This document shows, piece by piece, positions 1-13,015 of a stretch of DNA of 64,000 bases. The stretch is from assembly GCA_001598975.1 (NCBI GenBank), contig BBXU01000913.1, positions 85,845-149,844 on the forward strand, in the 5' to 3' direction. The stretch comes from Parachlorella kessleri. Taxonomy: Eukaryota > Chlorophyta > Trebouxiophyceae > Chlorellales > Chlorellaceae. Numbering within the stretch: position 1 is the stretch's first letter; each line of letters starts with the position of its first letter. The notes beneath the pieces were generated by a model. It saw nothing but the letters and a program-made list of their open reading frames with translations. It searched no databases and had not been told where the DNA came from. The position numbers and the translations under genes were made by a program.

Positions 1-992
1 CTGGTCACAGCGCCGGCGTTGTTATACTAAGTGAATTGTATCATGTCGACATGGCGGTGGTGATATCGCACCAGCCCCAAAATTTTGGATTGGGGCAACT
101 CTAATTTCTGGGGCTGAGGGTCCTTGTTGGGAACTCCCCAGCAAGACCACGGACGTGTGCTAGGCTGCATGGCGCCCTTATCGCTCCTTACCATCACTAC
201 TCTCGCATGACCGAACCGCTTCGTGTGTTGTGGTTGCAGGGCCTCTACTCTTGCAGTGCTGGCTGCCACCCAGCGGGGTCAGTCATGGGGTGTGCTGGCC
301 ACAACGCCGCCTCTAGGATCATAGCCGACCTGGGGCTGCGCCGGTGGTGGTAACTCTGGTGCTTGCGCGTGGGGCGGCGCCAGCTGACTGGTTGCTGCGG
401 GCTAGTTGTGCACAACAGATTTGAGCACCCACTGTAGAGGTTGCCAATCTCATTGGTTGTGGCAGATAGCCTGCTCGCAGGTATATTTGTTTATGATGGT
501 TAAGTTCAAGTGCCTAGCTTAGGCCGTGGCCTGTTCATCTTCCCAACACAGGTTCAGTCTCAGCGATCCATACTATGCATGCATTTTAGGCAATGACGTT
601 TAGGCCTGGGTTCCAAGGGGCCTGTCATTTATGGTATGGTGCCAGTCGTGAAGAAGAAATTAACTCTTACAGGGATGGAGAGGAGTTGAACCCAGCCGGC
701 AGCCGCCACTTGCGAGGCGTTGTATTGGGAACCTCCCGTGACTACTGGATGCCGTGATGGATGCCTCGATCGGGTGCCTCCCCAAAGAGTCCCAAAGCAC
801 TTCCGAGGGGCACATTTGCAGTACTGGAATACCTCTGCAACTAGCTCTCGAGGTGCCGTCGGTTTGGTGGTTTGAGGTTAGGTGGCGCATATTGGACGGA
901 ACTGTGAAGGTGACTGGGCTCGTCACGAACGCCGCCAGCTGGTCCACTACGAATGAGTTTACGTCTAAGTGAAGAGTGACGGGTCCAGCGAG
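1..992. other. No supported gene (5' flank of the first gene)
   Basis: I see no exon here that joins in phase to a recognisable protein. Short open frames on both strands around 660-1089 have no domain or splice support. The 3' part, just before the ATG at 993, is probably the promoter and 5' UTR of the next gene. Confidence 0.4.
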
Positions 993-3900
993 ATGGGCTG
1001 GCTGAGGAAAAGGGTGGCCGGCTGGCTGGGAGCAGCGGAATGCAAGGACGTCGTCCCGCCTGCCGAGCTCTTAACGTCGCTAGACGCAAGCTGGTAAGCG
1101 CTTAACTGGAGGGCAATTGGCTGCCGACAGCGAACCTCGGCTGTGCCAAACGTGCGTGGGGTGGGCGGTTGCTAGGGACCGCTTCAGAAGGGCAGTCGGC
1201 TATACGGCAGTGCACCATGCTGGCAGAGAAGCCGAGCGCCTTGCCGTGTGCCGCCCACGTGGGTGGCTTGCTTGGGGGTGCATGCCGTAGCGTCACGGGG
1301 GCAACTGTGTCCCCGGCATAGAAGCCAAGAGGGGGGCAGCCAGCGACATGTGCCAGTTTAGATCACAACCATGATGTCTGGGCACAGCTAGGCACTAGGG
1401 TGTATTGCCTGCCATCAGGTGCCATGGGCCCCTTATGCAGGTCGGGCAAGGGCAGTCAGCGATATGACCCCTATAACTGGGGCCCGGACCCCTCCCGCAA
1501 GCAGCTTCAAGCTCGCCGCACCGCACGGCAGCAACACCAGGCGCCGCCACCACCTGGGCGGCCAAGCATAAGCCAGCACTTGCGGGCTGGGGGACATGTG
1601 CAATTGCTAGCACAACCAGCCAGCCCGCCGGCATTACGCTGCAGTGGTGATCCGCAGCTGTTTTCAGCTGGGCCAGACGCAGCCTCTGCGGAGACCACTG
1701 AGCAGCACTCGTCTTTGCCGGCCCAGCCGCCAATCCACCGCAGCGGCAGCGCACCGTGCACGATCACTATGAGCCACCACAAGAGCCACAAGGAGCTAGC
1801 CTGGGACTCGGCCAGCTCACTCTTGGCAGGCGCGGCGGGCTGCGTGAGCAAGACGCCTGCAGCGCCGGCATCGGAGCCGGCGACGCCGCTTCATGTCGCG
1901 GGCCCTGCCCTCCAGCTTGTCTCTCCTCCAACCTCGCCGGAGCAGTTTCAGCGACTCGCTACAGAACAGGAGGAGCAAGAGCACTTGCCGCGCAGGGCCA
2001 GCGGCCGCAAACCCTTTGCCTGCAGCACCCTGAGTGCTGCACTGTCAGACTGCATGGAGAGGACGCCACAGCCTGCCCAGTCCACATCGCATGGGCAGCC
2101 CAACACCCTGCCCAGCCCACCAGAGTCCCCCTCCGTGGCCATTCTCACCACGCTGAGCCGGTCACAACCGGCCTCACGTGAGCCCAGCGTGCATGGCGGC
2201 ACTGAGGCGCAGCAGCAGCAGCAGCAGCTGACAGCCAAGACCAGCACTGCCGACAGTACTGCAGCTGCCCGCCAGTCGACAGCGCAGGCGCAGCAGCAGG
2301 TGCAGCCGCGCCAACAAGACAAGCCTGCTGAGGGCAGCACGCACAGCGGCACTAGCAGCAAGCGCAGCGGCAGCGGGCGCCCCGCCACCGCACCGCTGCC
2401 CTGCAGCCGCGAGGGCAGCCACCACCGCGGGAGTGGCTACCAAGACCTAGCTGGCCTTCCCCTTGGCGAGCCTGGTGAAGGGCAGGGCGATGAGGGCGCT
2501 GGGCGTGCTGCTGGGCTTCCTGAGAGCGCTCTGTGCTCGCCTGGCGCTGTCTCGCTGCTCAGCCTGCAGCTGCGCGGCCCCTCGGCAGCCAGCAGCAGGG
2601 GAGCTTCCAGGGAGGGCTCCTACCGCCCGCTGCACAGGTGGGCGGGCTAGCATGTGGGACGCTGTGCAGGCTTTGCGTGGTAGTAGTGGCTGACTACCCA
2701 GCTCTTGGACAGTTGACCCTGCCAGGACTGCCCCCAGGCGGCCAAGTCAACTGAAGAAGCACTGGCCATCTACGTGACTGCGAAGAGTTGGATTCCCGCT
2801 ATTTGGCTCGTGTCCAAGACACGTGTTCTGCTCGACTAAGCCATCTTGACTTCCTGGGTTGCACTTGCCTTGCATTTGTGCTTACAGCCTGCCCACCTGC
2901 GTCCCTCTGTGCAGGCAGCTGTCCGCCGGCGGCCTTTCCGCGGCCCTGTCGCGTGATGCCTCCCTGCGCGGCGGCAAGCTAGGGAGTGGCCGTAGCCGTG
3001 AGGGCTCTGGCCGCGCCGGCGCCATGTTTGCCCCTGGTCCAGGAGGTCCCCTGGGCTGGCCACAGCTGCTGCCGCCCACACTCCAGCAGGATCAGCTGGC
3101 GGCTTACAGCCGTGAAGCGTCTGGGCGGGGTGGCTTCCAGAGCCGCGAGGGGTCTGGCCGGGGCGGGTACATGAGCCGCGACGGGTCCACACGTGCAGGC
3201 ACCTGGGCCCTGCACCCGGTGGCCGAGTCGGTGAGTAGAGGGGGAAATAGGGATGGCTCAGGGTTGTGGGGTACCCTTTGATGCGCCTGCAAAGCTTTTG
3301 CAAAGCAACCCCCCTGCAGTGCCATCGTCGGGGTCCCCAGTAGTGAGTGGCCTTCGATGTGGCATTCTAGGTAACTGGGCCTGCTACACCTCCTTGGGAT
3401 GGATGGGAGGTAGTGTCCAGCGGCCGCACGGATACAGGCCAAAGCCAAATAGCAGTGAACACCAAGATATAATCGGCCTCCTCTCCTCCTTTACAGAACA
3501 CTTTGCACCTTGAATATATACTGCAGTCTCAGCTTTACATGACTAGTTGGAGGTCATCATGGCCAGCACGTCCGATGCGTCTATGACACATGCGCTGCTG
3601 CAGCTGCTGCTGCTGTGGAAAGTGTACCTGCATGGTTAAACACCTCCTGGTCTATGTGGCAGCCTGCCACAGCCCCAGTTGCCCTGCCGTATACACCACC
3701 TTCTCAGCATCACCAGTCTCGCTCGCGCCCTGCCCCGGCTGTGCAGGGTCCGTACCAGGACGTGCCGCTGCCCGGCGCCCTGCTGGGCGAGGGCAACTCG
3801 TGGACCCAGCGCGTCACTGCCTTCCCGACGGCGCCAGCGGCCGCCGCGTGCGGCGCGGCAGAGAGGTCTGGGCAGGCCCGGCCGAGCAGTGGTGCGGCCC

Positions 3901-5719
3901 AGGGGGGTCGTGTCGGCTGCTTGGAGCAGCCAGGATCTCAGCAGAGGTGCCCCAGACAAAACCTCCAGAGCCGGTGGGTGGGACGGTGGTGCTATGCTAG
4001 TTTCCCGGGGTGGGTGTACCTAACAGCCTAGGGCCGTGCTAGGTGGTACCCATGCCTTTAGGGTGGTGGTGTACCCGAGCATAGAACAACACACCAAGCT
4101 GAGGCGTGGCTTGTGTGCTGCTCTGGGGTGCCCACACTCTTCTCCTTCATGACATTGCAGCAGTGGCAGGCGCATTGATCACTGCCCTCAGCATACTGGC
4201 GCCTAGGGGCGCCAACCTGTCAAGAGACGCGCCATGCTTCTATTGCTGCTCTGCAGGCAGCAGCAGCAGTATGTTGTCGATGCTGGGCAGCTTAGCGCGG
4301 CATTGTCTGCCCTGGCGATCGTCCAGCCTTCTGCCTCCCCGGACGACCAGCAGCCCGCCTTGGCCTCAGGCCAGCCCCCGCTCCTGTCGGACACCACCCC
4401 TACCCAGCCAGCTCAAGGGGCTTCCACCCTGCAGGAGGCGCAGCAGAAGCCGGCAAGGCGGCCTGCCGGGCAGCCCGGTGAGCAGCACCACAGCGTGCCC
4501 AGCAGCAGCGCCGGCGGTAGCATGCACGGCCGCAAGACGGTTCTCGTGGGCGACCCTGACTGGGCCACGCAAGACTGCCCCGGGGAGGCCTGGATGGGCG
4601 CTGCTGTGGCTGCTGCAGCTGCCAACGCCGGTGGTGAGGCTGCCCTGGCGCCACCCGCGCTGCCAGCTGGCAAGGGCGTGGTGCATGGTGATGGTGGTGA
4701 TGCAGAGGACATTGAGGAAGTGGAGGATAAAGGGGAGGAACGGGTTGGCGGCGAAGGCGGCCAGGAGTGCGGCAAGGGCGAGGCGGCGCATGAGGAGCAC
4801 CTCAGGGGGGAGTGGAACCGAAGTTTCATCAGGTGAGGCAACCGAGGAGTGCACTGTTGCCTTGAAAAGAGCAAAAGGACTGCTGGGTGCATAGTGCGAG
4901 CCTCACGCATCGCCGCCGGTCAGTCTCTGGCTCTGGGTTTTGGCGCGAGGCTGCTTCTGTGTGAAGCTCCAGCAGGCTTTGAGGTTGCTCAGCAGGTAGT
5001 GCACCTCTGCCCACCCGCGGGCCACATTAATGGCTGCATGTGACAGGAAGGGGGTTAGCCAGCCATGTGGTCGGGAGCAGTCGATGCACAGAGCAGAGGA
5101 TGTGATTTAGAAGTACCTTCCGGGGTGTCATTGTAGGCGGTGGAAGGCGGTGAAGAAGCGGGCCAAGCTGCAGGGCATGGGGCTGCGCTCGCTGTGGAAG
5201 GTCAACTCCCCCACAGACCGGCACGAGCCCAACGAGCTGCTGGTAGATCTGCCTGAGGTATGTACACGTGGTCGGTGTACCGCTTCGGTGAGACCATGAA
5301 AGCGGGTGCGCATGCGGGGTGTTGCCTATGTCTTGGAACTGCCTGACACACGCAGCAAACCGAAGCGGGGGGCATAGGCCTAATCAGCAATCATGGTCCG
5401 AGGTTGGGAGGGGTCACATAGTGCCCAGCCTAGCCTCTTCTCCGGCTTGCCACACTAGCACCTCAACTACACACCCAGTCCCGCCCTACCTGCCTGCTAA
5501 TCGAGCTTATTGTCCTCTTTGCCTCCCCCTTCCTTGCAGAATGACCTGGCATGGCCGCTGTTTTGGTCCCCGCCTCGCTCCCGGCACCTGCCTGCTGGAC
5601 GCGCGCGCGCGCCACCCACCAACATCCCCACCCCCGGCACCAGGCCTGGTGGGTCGGGTGTCCGCCGGGAGCCCTCCCTCGCCACCATGCTGCTGGGAGA
5701 GGTGGCTGAGGTGACATGA
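993..5719 (+). CDS. Low-complexity protein of unknown function, 7 exons
   Basis: Model: 993-1093, 1441-2637, 2915-3230, 3663-3973, 4257-4832, 5137-5257, 5540-5719; 933 residues, all junctions in phase with GT-AG borders. The start MGWLRKRVAGWL was chosen because its exon ends in phase 2 and joins the long second exon as a tryptophan codon. Most of the chain is predicted disordered: Gln, Ser and Pro rich in exon 2, an Arg/Gly/Ser repeat of the type SREGSGRGG in exon 3, and an acidic run near the end of exon 4. Only the C-terminal 100 residues look folded: a basic, tryptophan-containing segment RRWKAVKKRAKLQGMG followed by LVDLPENDLAWPLFW. I do not recognise a family. The exon chain is well supported by phase; the first exon is less certain and the function is unknown. 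Confidence 0.6.
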
Positions 5720-7776
5720 CAGCGCGCTCAGCAGGGCGATCTCTGCATGGCTGTGACTCATGGGCGGTGGGTAATGCGGGGGTGCCCGGCCCTGGTCGAG
5801 GCCCCGCCCGCCGACCTTGAGCCCTATCTTAGTAGGCGAGTGAGTAGAAACTAGTCATGGGGCTGGAGTTGGGTGTGAGGTGAAGTCATTATTGTGTGGC
5901 TTGCATCGGGAGTAGGGACAGTATGGCTTGCGAGGGTGTTTGTGCTCAGGCACTAGACACGGCTCTGTCGTGTGCTGCGCCCCCCTGGCTGCAGCGAGGT
6001 GAATCGTGTTGTGGGTCAGGACCGTACGTGATACGAATGACTGCTATGGTGAGAACATTATTCTCTTCCATATCTTGCGTTTACGAAGCATGTTAGTCTC
6101 GCTTAGTTTCCTAGAGTTGCTTTGATCGATGGCGCACTGCCAAGGTCAAGATGCCCAGTCCTGGTCATGCCACTCGTCCCGAGCTTAGCACTTTTGTTAG
6201 TTCCCGGGCGAGCGGACTTGTTGCCTACCCTCCTACCTTTCTCAAGCTCAACCACCTTTCAGGCATGCGTTATTACTTTTTGGTAAGCGTTGTTTCCCTG
6301 CTGAGGGAGACATGGAGAGGCTTTCTCTCAGAGGCACACAGCTGATGGATTGATTTTTGGCAGGGGCTGGAGGTGTTTGGTCGGCCGCCAAGCCAGTATT
6401 GTTCCCTGGCAACCCCTAGTCTTTGGGGTCGCAGTTTTGGCCTGCCCGGTCATCTTGTCCCTTCCTTTTGCTTCCCCTTCTCGGCAATACGAGTCTTCTG
6501 TGGAGTTTGCGTGGTTTTGCTCGTTTGGCCGCCGTGTGGATGTGGCTGCTTGAGTACTTCATATTTTTTACCGTTGGGCTGCCAGCCAGGGAGGCGAGGA
6601 CAGCTGGGCCAGGCATGTGCCAGGTTTCCCAGCTGCGGTGCCAAGCACATTGATATTCGTGGTGTTGCTGCACAGGTGTTGCTGCACTTGGAGGTAAACT
6701 GTGTGGTTCATCTGCCATTTTTGGTGGGAAGTTGGCAGGCAGCCGTCCTGTGGCTGAGTGCCTGCAGTGTTGTGTTGCGCAGCGCTTCCGCCTGGGTGCG
6801 CACATGCGCTCGATCAGTTGTTGTTTACCCTTTGTTATGCAGCGTTCAGTGCTGAGCCTTGCAGAGCGCCGCGCTTGTCTCCCATTCTAAGGATGCAGGC
6901 AAGGGCACTACCAAGTGGTGGCTGCTCTGCTGCTGGCACTATCCAAGTGAGGTTAAGTTATCGACTATGGTGAAAATCTTATCGTGGCGGAAAGAGGGAC
7001 AAGGTTTCCTGTCGGTGTGCTCCTTGCTGTTCCCCTCTTTGTTCTTTCGCAACCATGGAGTGTTATAGAGTGGTATACAGCAATTACTACCCTTAGGACA
7101 GTGGGTAGATGTTCTTGTTTTCAGTGCCCCTCTGAGGATAAGGCTCAGTAACCAACGATCGACGACTGTCTGGGCTAGAGTGCTGGTGTGCTAACTTCTG
7201 ACTTTTGTTGGGCGTTGCCATGCGTTTGTGGGAGTTGGCATGGTTTCCACCTCTTGACATAGACCTAAGAAACGTGGCGCATGCTGTTACCAAAGAACGT
7301 GTAAACTCACTTGCACACATAAGGGTGCACACAAGGCAGAGCAGTGGAGCATCGTTGTCAGTGCAGTTTGCCCGTAACTGTTCCCTTTGTTTGCACCGCC
7401 TGCCACCATCAACATGTATTGGGTAAGGCTAAGCTTGGGGTGCTTGGAGCAGTTCTTAAGCCCGTCAGTCATGCCGCCAGTCCATCTTATTCGCATTTTC
7501 ATACTCCAACTGACTGCCGGCATCGACACAGGCGCATGTGTCCAGCAGGGGGGGGGGTACATGGCGGCCACAGTCATGATGAGTCAGGCAAGGACATGGC
7601 CAACATAGCTTTCCATCCAAAGCATACCAGGAAAGTAGCCTTGCTCGACAAGCAGTCGACACTCGGTTAGATCAATTCTTTTTTAACAACTGAGGCTGAT
7701 CAAATATTGAGCCTTCCCAACCATCTCGTTGCAGCTTCAAGTGCAGCAGCACGCTGGTAGGGCGGCACATATCGCC
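5720..7776. other. Two-kilobase stretch without a supported gene
   Basis: This lies between the stop of the first gene and the start of the uridine kinase-like gene. It is visibly more T-rich on the + strand than the flanking exons. The longest frames (for example 6373-6855) have no homology I recognise and no splice partners in phase. A long 3' UTR plus promoter, or an unrecognised non-coding transcript, would fit. A run of nine G lies near 7549. Confidence 0.35.
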
Positions 7777-10700
7777 ATGGACGGCCGCCAGCCCCCAAAT
7801 ACTGGCAACTTGGTGCTGCAGCGACATGATAGCTGGTTGTTGAGCAGCCCGATGAAGCGCCTGGGCCATCGGGCGGAGCCCTTCTTCATTGGTACGTCTG
7901 TGCCTGATCAAATCGTGTTCCCTGATGGTCAAGCGCTGGGCAGCGGTTAGCTTCACTATTTATAGACCTGTTGAAGCCTCTGCGACAGCCCCTGCCCAAA
8001 TATTGCTTTGTTAGTTTGACTGTGTCACCGCCGGCCGAGGCTCCCACCTCACTGCTTCCTGCTGGCGTTGTCTGGGGCAGGCGTAGCCGGGGGCACAGCC
8101 AGCGGCAAGAGCACGGTGTGCGACCTCATCACCCAGCGGCTGCAGGAGCAGTCGGTGGTGATGCTGTGCCAGGACAGTTTCTATAGAAACCTCACACCGG
8201 AGGAACTGGAACACGTAACAGGTGGGAGCTGGCTAGGCGTGCTTTGCTACTATATGAAGTATGAAGGGGTGCCTGCTGGTTCGTACTGTGTAGGGGGTTG
8301 CCGGCGAGACGAGCTTGGGTAGGGCTTGCCAGAAGTGTAGTTCCTTCCACTTGAGACAGACATCTGAAGAGGAAGAAGTACCCCTCACAGGGACATGTCA
8401 TTTTCGGGTTTCCTCAAGGTGCAGAGTTGCCCTGGCTGCCTCTTAAGTGGTGCCGCTGAGCCCCTCTAAATGCATACTCCCTTCGTGCTTTCTGGCCTCT
8501 GGCTGTAGAGTATAACTTTGATCAACCCGAGGCCTTCGACACGGATGCAATACTGGAGTGTTTGGATACCCTCAAGGTACGGAGCATGTGACAGCCAGCC
8601 TCCCAGCATACAGTGTGGCAAACAAGTTGCCAAATTCTTGATGCGCCCCTTGCAAGCCAGCAAGTGACACACCAACAAAACTCAGCAGTCTGCGCCTCAA
8701 GCTCTAGTGCACCCTCTGGTCGCAGGCGGGGCAGCCATTTGATGTGCCCATATACGATTTTACATTGCATCAGCGCAGCAGTGAAACGCGGCGGGTGATG
8801 CCGGCAGGTGAGGCTGTAGGAGTGAGAGCTAGATGCTGCCAGGTGACTCACCTTGCCGCCCTCACAGGGCTGTGAGGTAGAGCTAAGCTCCTCCCAGAAA
8901 TGCGTACATGCAAGCGTGTCAGGGCGTGGCACAGCTCAGTAGGAACACTGCTTCATGGCTTAGCATGACAGACAATATTTCTTGGAGCTGCTCTCAGGTT
9001 GCTGTGGAATTCTCAGGGACTGCTGTGTGACATTTACCCGTCTAGGATCCTAACACCAGTGCGAATTCCCCACCTGGGTCGTCCAGTATGCGCTTGTGTC
9101 CGCTCCTGCCCACTGGCTCCGGGGTGAGTGTGGCGCGCCTGGGGTGAAGCCCTTTGCTACGAGCTGCTGCAGCTCACCAGTGGTCTGCCTGCCGCTCGGC
9201 AGATGGTCCTGGCCTGACAGTTTAGCATTCATCCCGACAATTCGCTCGCCCTGCTGCTGCCTGGCTCCTGGCAGACGTTGTGGTGCTGGAGGGCATCATG
9301 GTGCTGCATGAAGAGCGCCTCCGGGAGCGGCTCAACATGAAGATCTATGTGGACACGGACGATGACGTGAGGCTGGCGCGCAGGTGGCTGTGGGGCCTGG
9401 GCAGGCAGCATGCTGTTGACCTTGGGTGCCTCTGGGATAAACTTTGAGCTCGAGCTTACAACAATAAAAACTTACAACCTGCTGGAAACCCCACTTGTGC
9501 GGGTGGAACCTGCCAGGCCATGAGTGACCTGTGGCAACATAGGATCGACTTAGCTTGCTACTTGTGGATGATGCTCTGCTGTCGTTGCATTGCTGCAGGA
9601 TACAAAGAGATGTATCCGTGAGAGGGCGTGACGTGGGCGGCGTGATTTCACAGTATACCAAGTTTGTGAAGCCAGCCTTCGATCAGTTTGTGGCGCCCAG
9701 TCGCAAGTTTGCCGACGTGATCATCCCTTGGGCAAGGTGAGGAGTCATCAAACTGGCCTCAGGCTATGTTGTGATGTGGAAATCTGACTGCGCCCCCAAG
9801 CTACACCACATGTATGCTGTCACACCTCTGGTTTTATGTTGAGATTGGCCTGGTTACCTGCGGACCCCATCGAATGGACTGGGACCTGGCGTTCTATGAG
9901 TCAGCGTTTGAATCAATTCGTGTGTATACCATGTACAGGGGCGACAATGTTGTGGCGATTGACCTCATCACAGAGCACATCCGCATGAAGCTGCAGCAGC
10001 ACGACCTGCGCCGCATCTACCCAAACCTGGAGGTTATTCCATCCAACTTCCAGGTGAGGTTCAGCAGATAGGGATATGCTGCCGACGAGGGTGGGGTTGC
10101 GACTGAACACTGTGCTTCTCAGCAGCTTGCATGCAGCTGACGATGCGTAGGTCAGCATATTTGTGGGCGTAGCGTGAGGGAGGTTTTTTAACTAGTATCT
10201 AACTGCTGGCAGCTTGCTTTGTCAGCGCTCGAGGGTATGGGTTATGCTATGCTATGTTATGCCTACCTACGTGGCTCCCTATGGTGGCTTGGAACAAAGA
10301 TAGCGTCCCTCCACGAGGGGTCATGCGCTCTGTACCGCCCCGATGGCTCAGAGGCAGGTGATGCCCATCAAAACCTGCCTGCGTGCCTGCCTGCCTTCCT
10401 GCCTGGCGCGCAGATCCGGGGCATGCACACCATCATCCGGGACATGCATACCCACGCAGCAGACTTTGTGTTCTATGCGGACCGCCTGCTGCGACTGGTG
10501 AGCTGGCTGGGACTAGGTTAGGCATTGTACTGTCATTGCATGCTGAAAGCAGGCTATATGCTGTAACTTTGGCGTGGAGGGCACATGACAGTGGTTATAG
10601 TGGGCTACACAGGGGACCTCTCCTTTGACCTCCTCACTTGCACCTTCGCCTTAACCTTCTTACTCGCCCGTGGCACAGGGGCCTTTTGAATCGAAAGCAA

Positions 10701-13015
10701 GGGCATACCCTTAGTCACTCATTGTACCTTTCAACATGTATTCGTAGTTGAGAACTCTGCTGTGCGTCTCAGGTGGTGGAGGCTGGCCTGGGGCACCTGC
10801 CCTTTTACGAGAAGATAGTGGACACCCCCACTGGCTTCCAATATGTGGGCGTGGACTTTGCCAAGAAGCTGTGCGGGGTCAGCATCATACGCAGCGGGGA
10901 GTCCATGGAAAACGCCCTGCGGGCCTGCTGCAAGGGCATCAAGATTGGCAAGATCCTGGTGCACAGGTGAGAGAAGAGCAAGGAGAGGCAGGACTGCCTT
11001 GCCAACGGCTGGGAGATAGTGTGTTAGAAGGCGGTGGTGACTGCTGAAATGCCAAGGCACAGAGGTAGTTTGCTGGTGCCTGCTATGCCAAGGTTGTTGG
11101 GGCCCATGCTCTATGCAGTAGCTCAGATAGCATGGTGACCAAACCCAGGATTTGCTGCGTGCCCCTTCCGGTCTTTGGTGCCCTGGGAGAACGCTACGAC
11201 CGTGCCGAGGACATTAACTACGAGCTCTTCCCAAACACACTCCCAGGCTTCACGCTGGGACGTCACGCAACTTGCCGGGTGTACAGCCGCTGCCCCGACC
11301 TTCCCACCCCACTACAGAGGCAAACCGGACATCTTACGTTTGCATAACGCACAATGGCCTGCCGTGCTGGTGCAGGGAGAAGGTGTGGGCGCTCAACTCC
11401 GCAAGCTCGGTACATCGCAGTACCAGCAACCAACGGCTGAGCGCCACTGGCAGCGGCGGCGCTGATGGCAACCTGTCGCCCCGCCTGTCTGGGCACGCGG
11501 TCGCCGCCTCAGCTGCAGCGGCAGGCGCAGCAGCTGGCCCGTCGGCAGCAGGAACAACACACCCGCAGCCGGCCTCGCCGCGCCCAAACTCGGCAGCGCC
11601 CGTGCCGGCGATGTCGCCGCCCCCGGGGCTGGAGCGGGAGGGCTCCCAGACGCAGCAGCAGCAGCAACCGGCGCAGCCGCAGCGGCGGCCGTCGAGCAGC
11701 GGCGGCGGCGGGGCGGCCATGCGGGGTCCGCGGACTGAGCAGGAGATCGTGTACGAGAAGCTGCCAAAGGCACGCGGGTCGGGTGGTGTTAGCCTGCTCT
11801 AGCTTAATGGCTTAGGTTAGGTGTCCAACAAGCGGCCCTCAAGTAGTATAGCAATTTCAGCTAAATGGCTGCCCTGTAATGGGAGCGTTGGATACAGGCC
11901 GGTGTGCATGAGCATGGCACCAAAGTTGCGTGGCGCGTGGACTTCGGCAGTAAATCGACACCTGGGTGGATGGCTGTGCAGGACATTGCCGAGCGGTATG
12001 TGCTGCTGATGGATCCCATTCTGGGCACCGGCAAATCGGCAAGCAGGGCTATTGAGGTGCGTGCAATTCAGTGGGGCTGGAATTATAGCTGTGATGTGAT
12101 GATCGCCATCTGCAAGAACGGACTTCTGCAACGAACGTGCGTGAGTGCATGCATGCTTCACTAATGCCTTGCAAGGCAGCACAGGTGGTTCATCAAGCGT
12201 TCAATAAGTGTCGCCCGGCGCTTCGTAACTGGCCGTATCGTCATTGATGCTGCCAGGGTTGGGTCAGCACCCCAATGTGTCATTGGGGCTTGCAGCATTT
12301 TCCCTGGGAGTGACACTCGCGGCCTGCCGGCCACGGCATGCAGGTGCTGTTAGAAAAAGGCGTGGAGCAGGGCCATATCCTGTTCCTCACCCTCATTGCC
12401 GCACCGGAGGGCATCCACCGCGTCTGCAAGGAGTACCCCAGGGTGAAGGTCATCACGTCAGAGATTGATGAGGGCATGGAGGAGCTCCATGTTGTGCCAG
12501 GTGGGTGGGACCAACTGGGCATTGCGGGGCGACAGCTAGGCTGTCATGCGTGCTGCTGATTCGCTGCACAGTACCCTGGGTGGTGAGCCCCTACCAGGTG
12601 GGTGGATAGGTTGTTCAGAGTCATGGTGGCAGGAGATGGCTCACAGCTGGACAAGCCAGCAGAACTGCGTGTCGTGAGTGGGATGCAGGGTTGCCAGAGT
12701 CAATTCTGGCAACCTACTGCATCGGCTTGCTGTTTGTTAAACCGTCCTCACTGGGCCCAGGTTTGCTCCAGTTCTACCTTCTAGGTTCTTCCAACATGCG
12801 TGCAGCCAGTCTTGTGCGTCGCGTCAGCAGTGACAGCTATATGACAGGGCGTGCAGTTGCCCAACTGCATATCTGCGTTTAGAGGATGACAGGACCCTCA
12901 CCTTCGTGCTGTGCCTTACCAGCGGTGCTCACGGCAGAAAACGTCTCGGTAAAGAAAGCTCCAGCTGTTGCAAGCAGGTGTTGGCGAGTTTGGAGATCGC
13001 TACTTCTGCGACTGA
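7777..13015 (+). CDS. UKL: Uridine kinase-like protein (uridine kinase plus UPRT-like domain)
   Basis: Phosphorylates uridine/cytidine in pyrimidine salvage. The C-terminal uracil phosphoribosyltransferase-like domain is present, but in plant UKL proteins its activity is disputed. Model: 7777-7891, 8081-8221, 8509-8576, 8726-8807, 9275-9383, 9599-9736, 9939-10053, 10414-10497, 10773-10966, 11376-11769, 11982-12056, 12344-12500, 12978-13015; 569 residues, phases consistent. Walker A is GGTASGKST at about residues 42-50, followed by QDSFYRNL and [10 protein letters not shown]. The UPRT part begins at about residue 285 with [14 protein letters not shown] and includes the PRPP-loop region [11 protein letters not shown], then [15 protein letters not shown] and [12 protein letters not shown] at the end. 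A disordered insertion of roughly 120 residues splits the UPRT domain between ILVHR and IVYEKLPK. Intron 10 has a GC donor at 11770. The family call is secure. Confidence 0.93.

Noticed and set aside
4366..4910. Minus-strand open frames of 160 residues or more
   Set aside because: They are antisense to exon 4 of the first gene, which joins in phase to its neighbours; no domain is seen in the minus frames.
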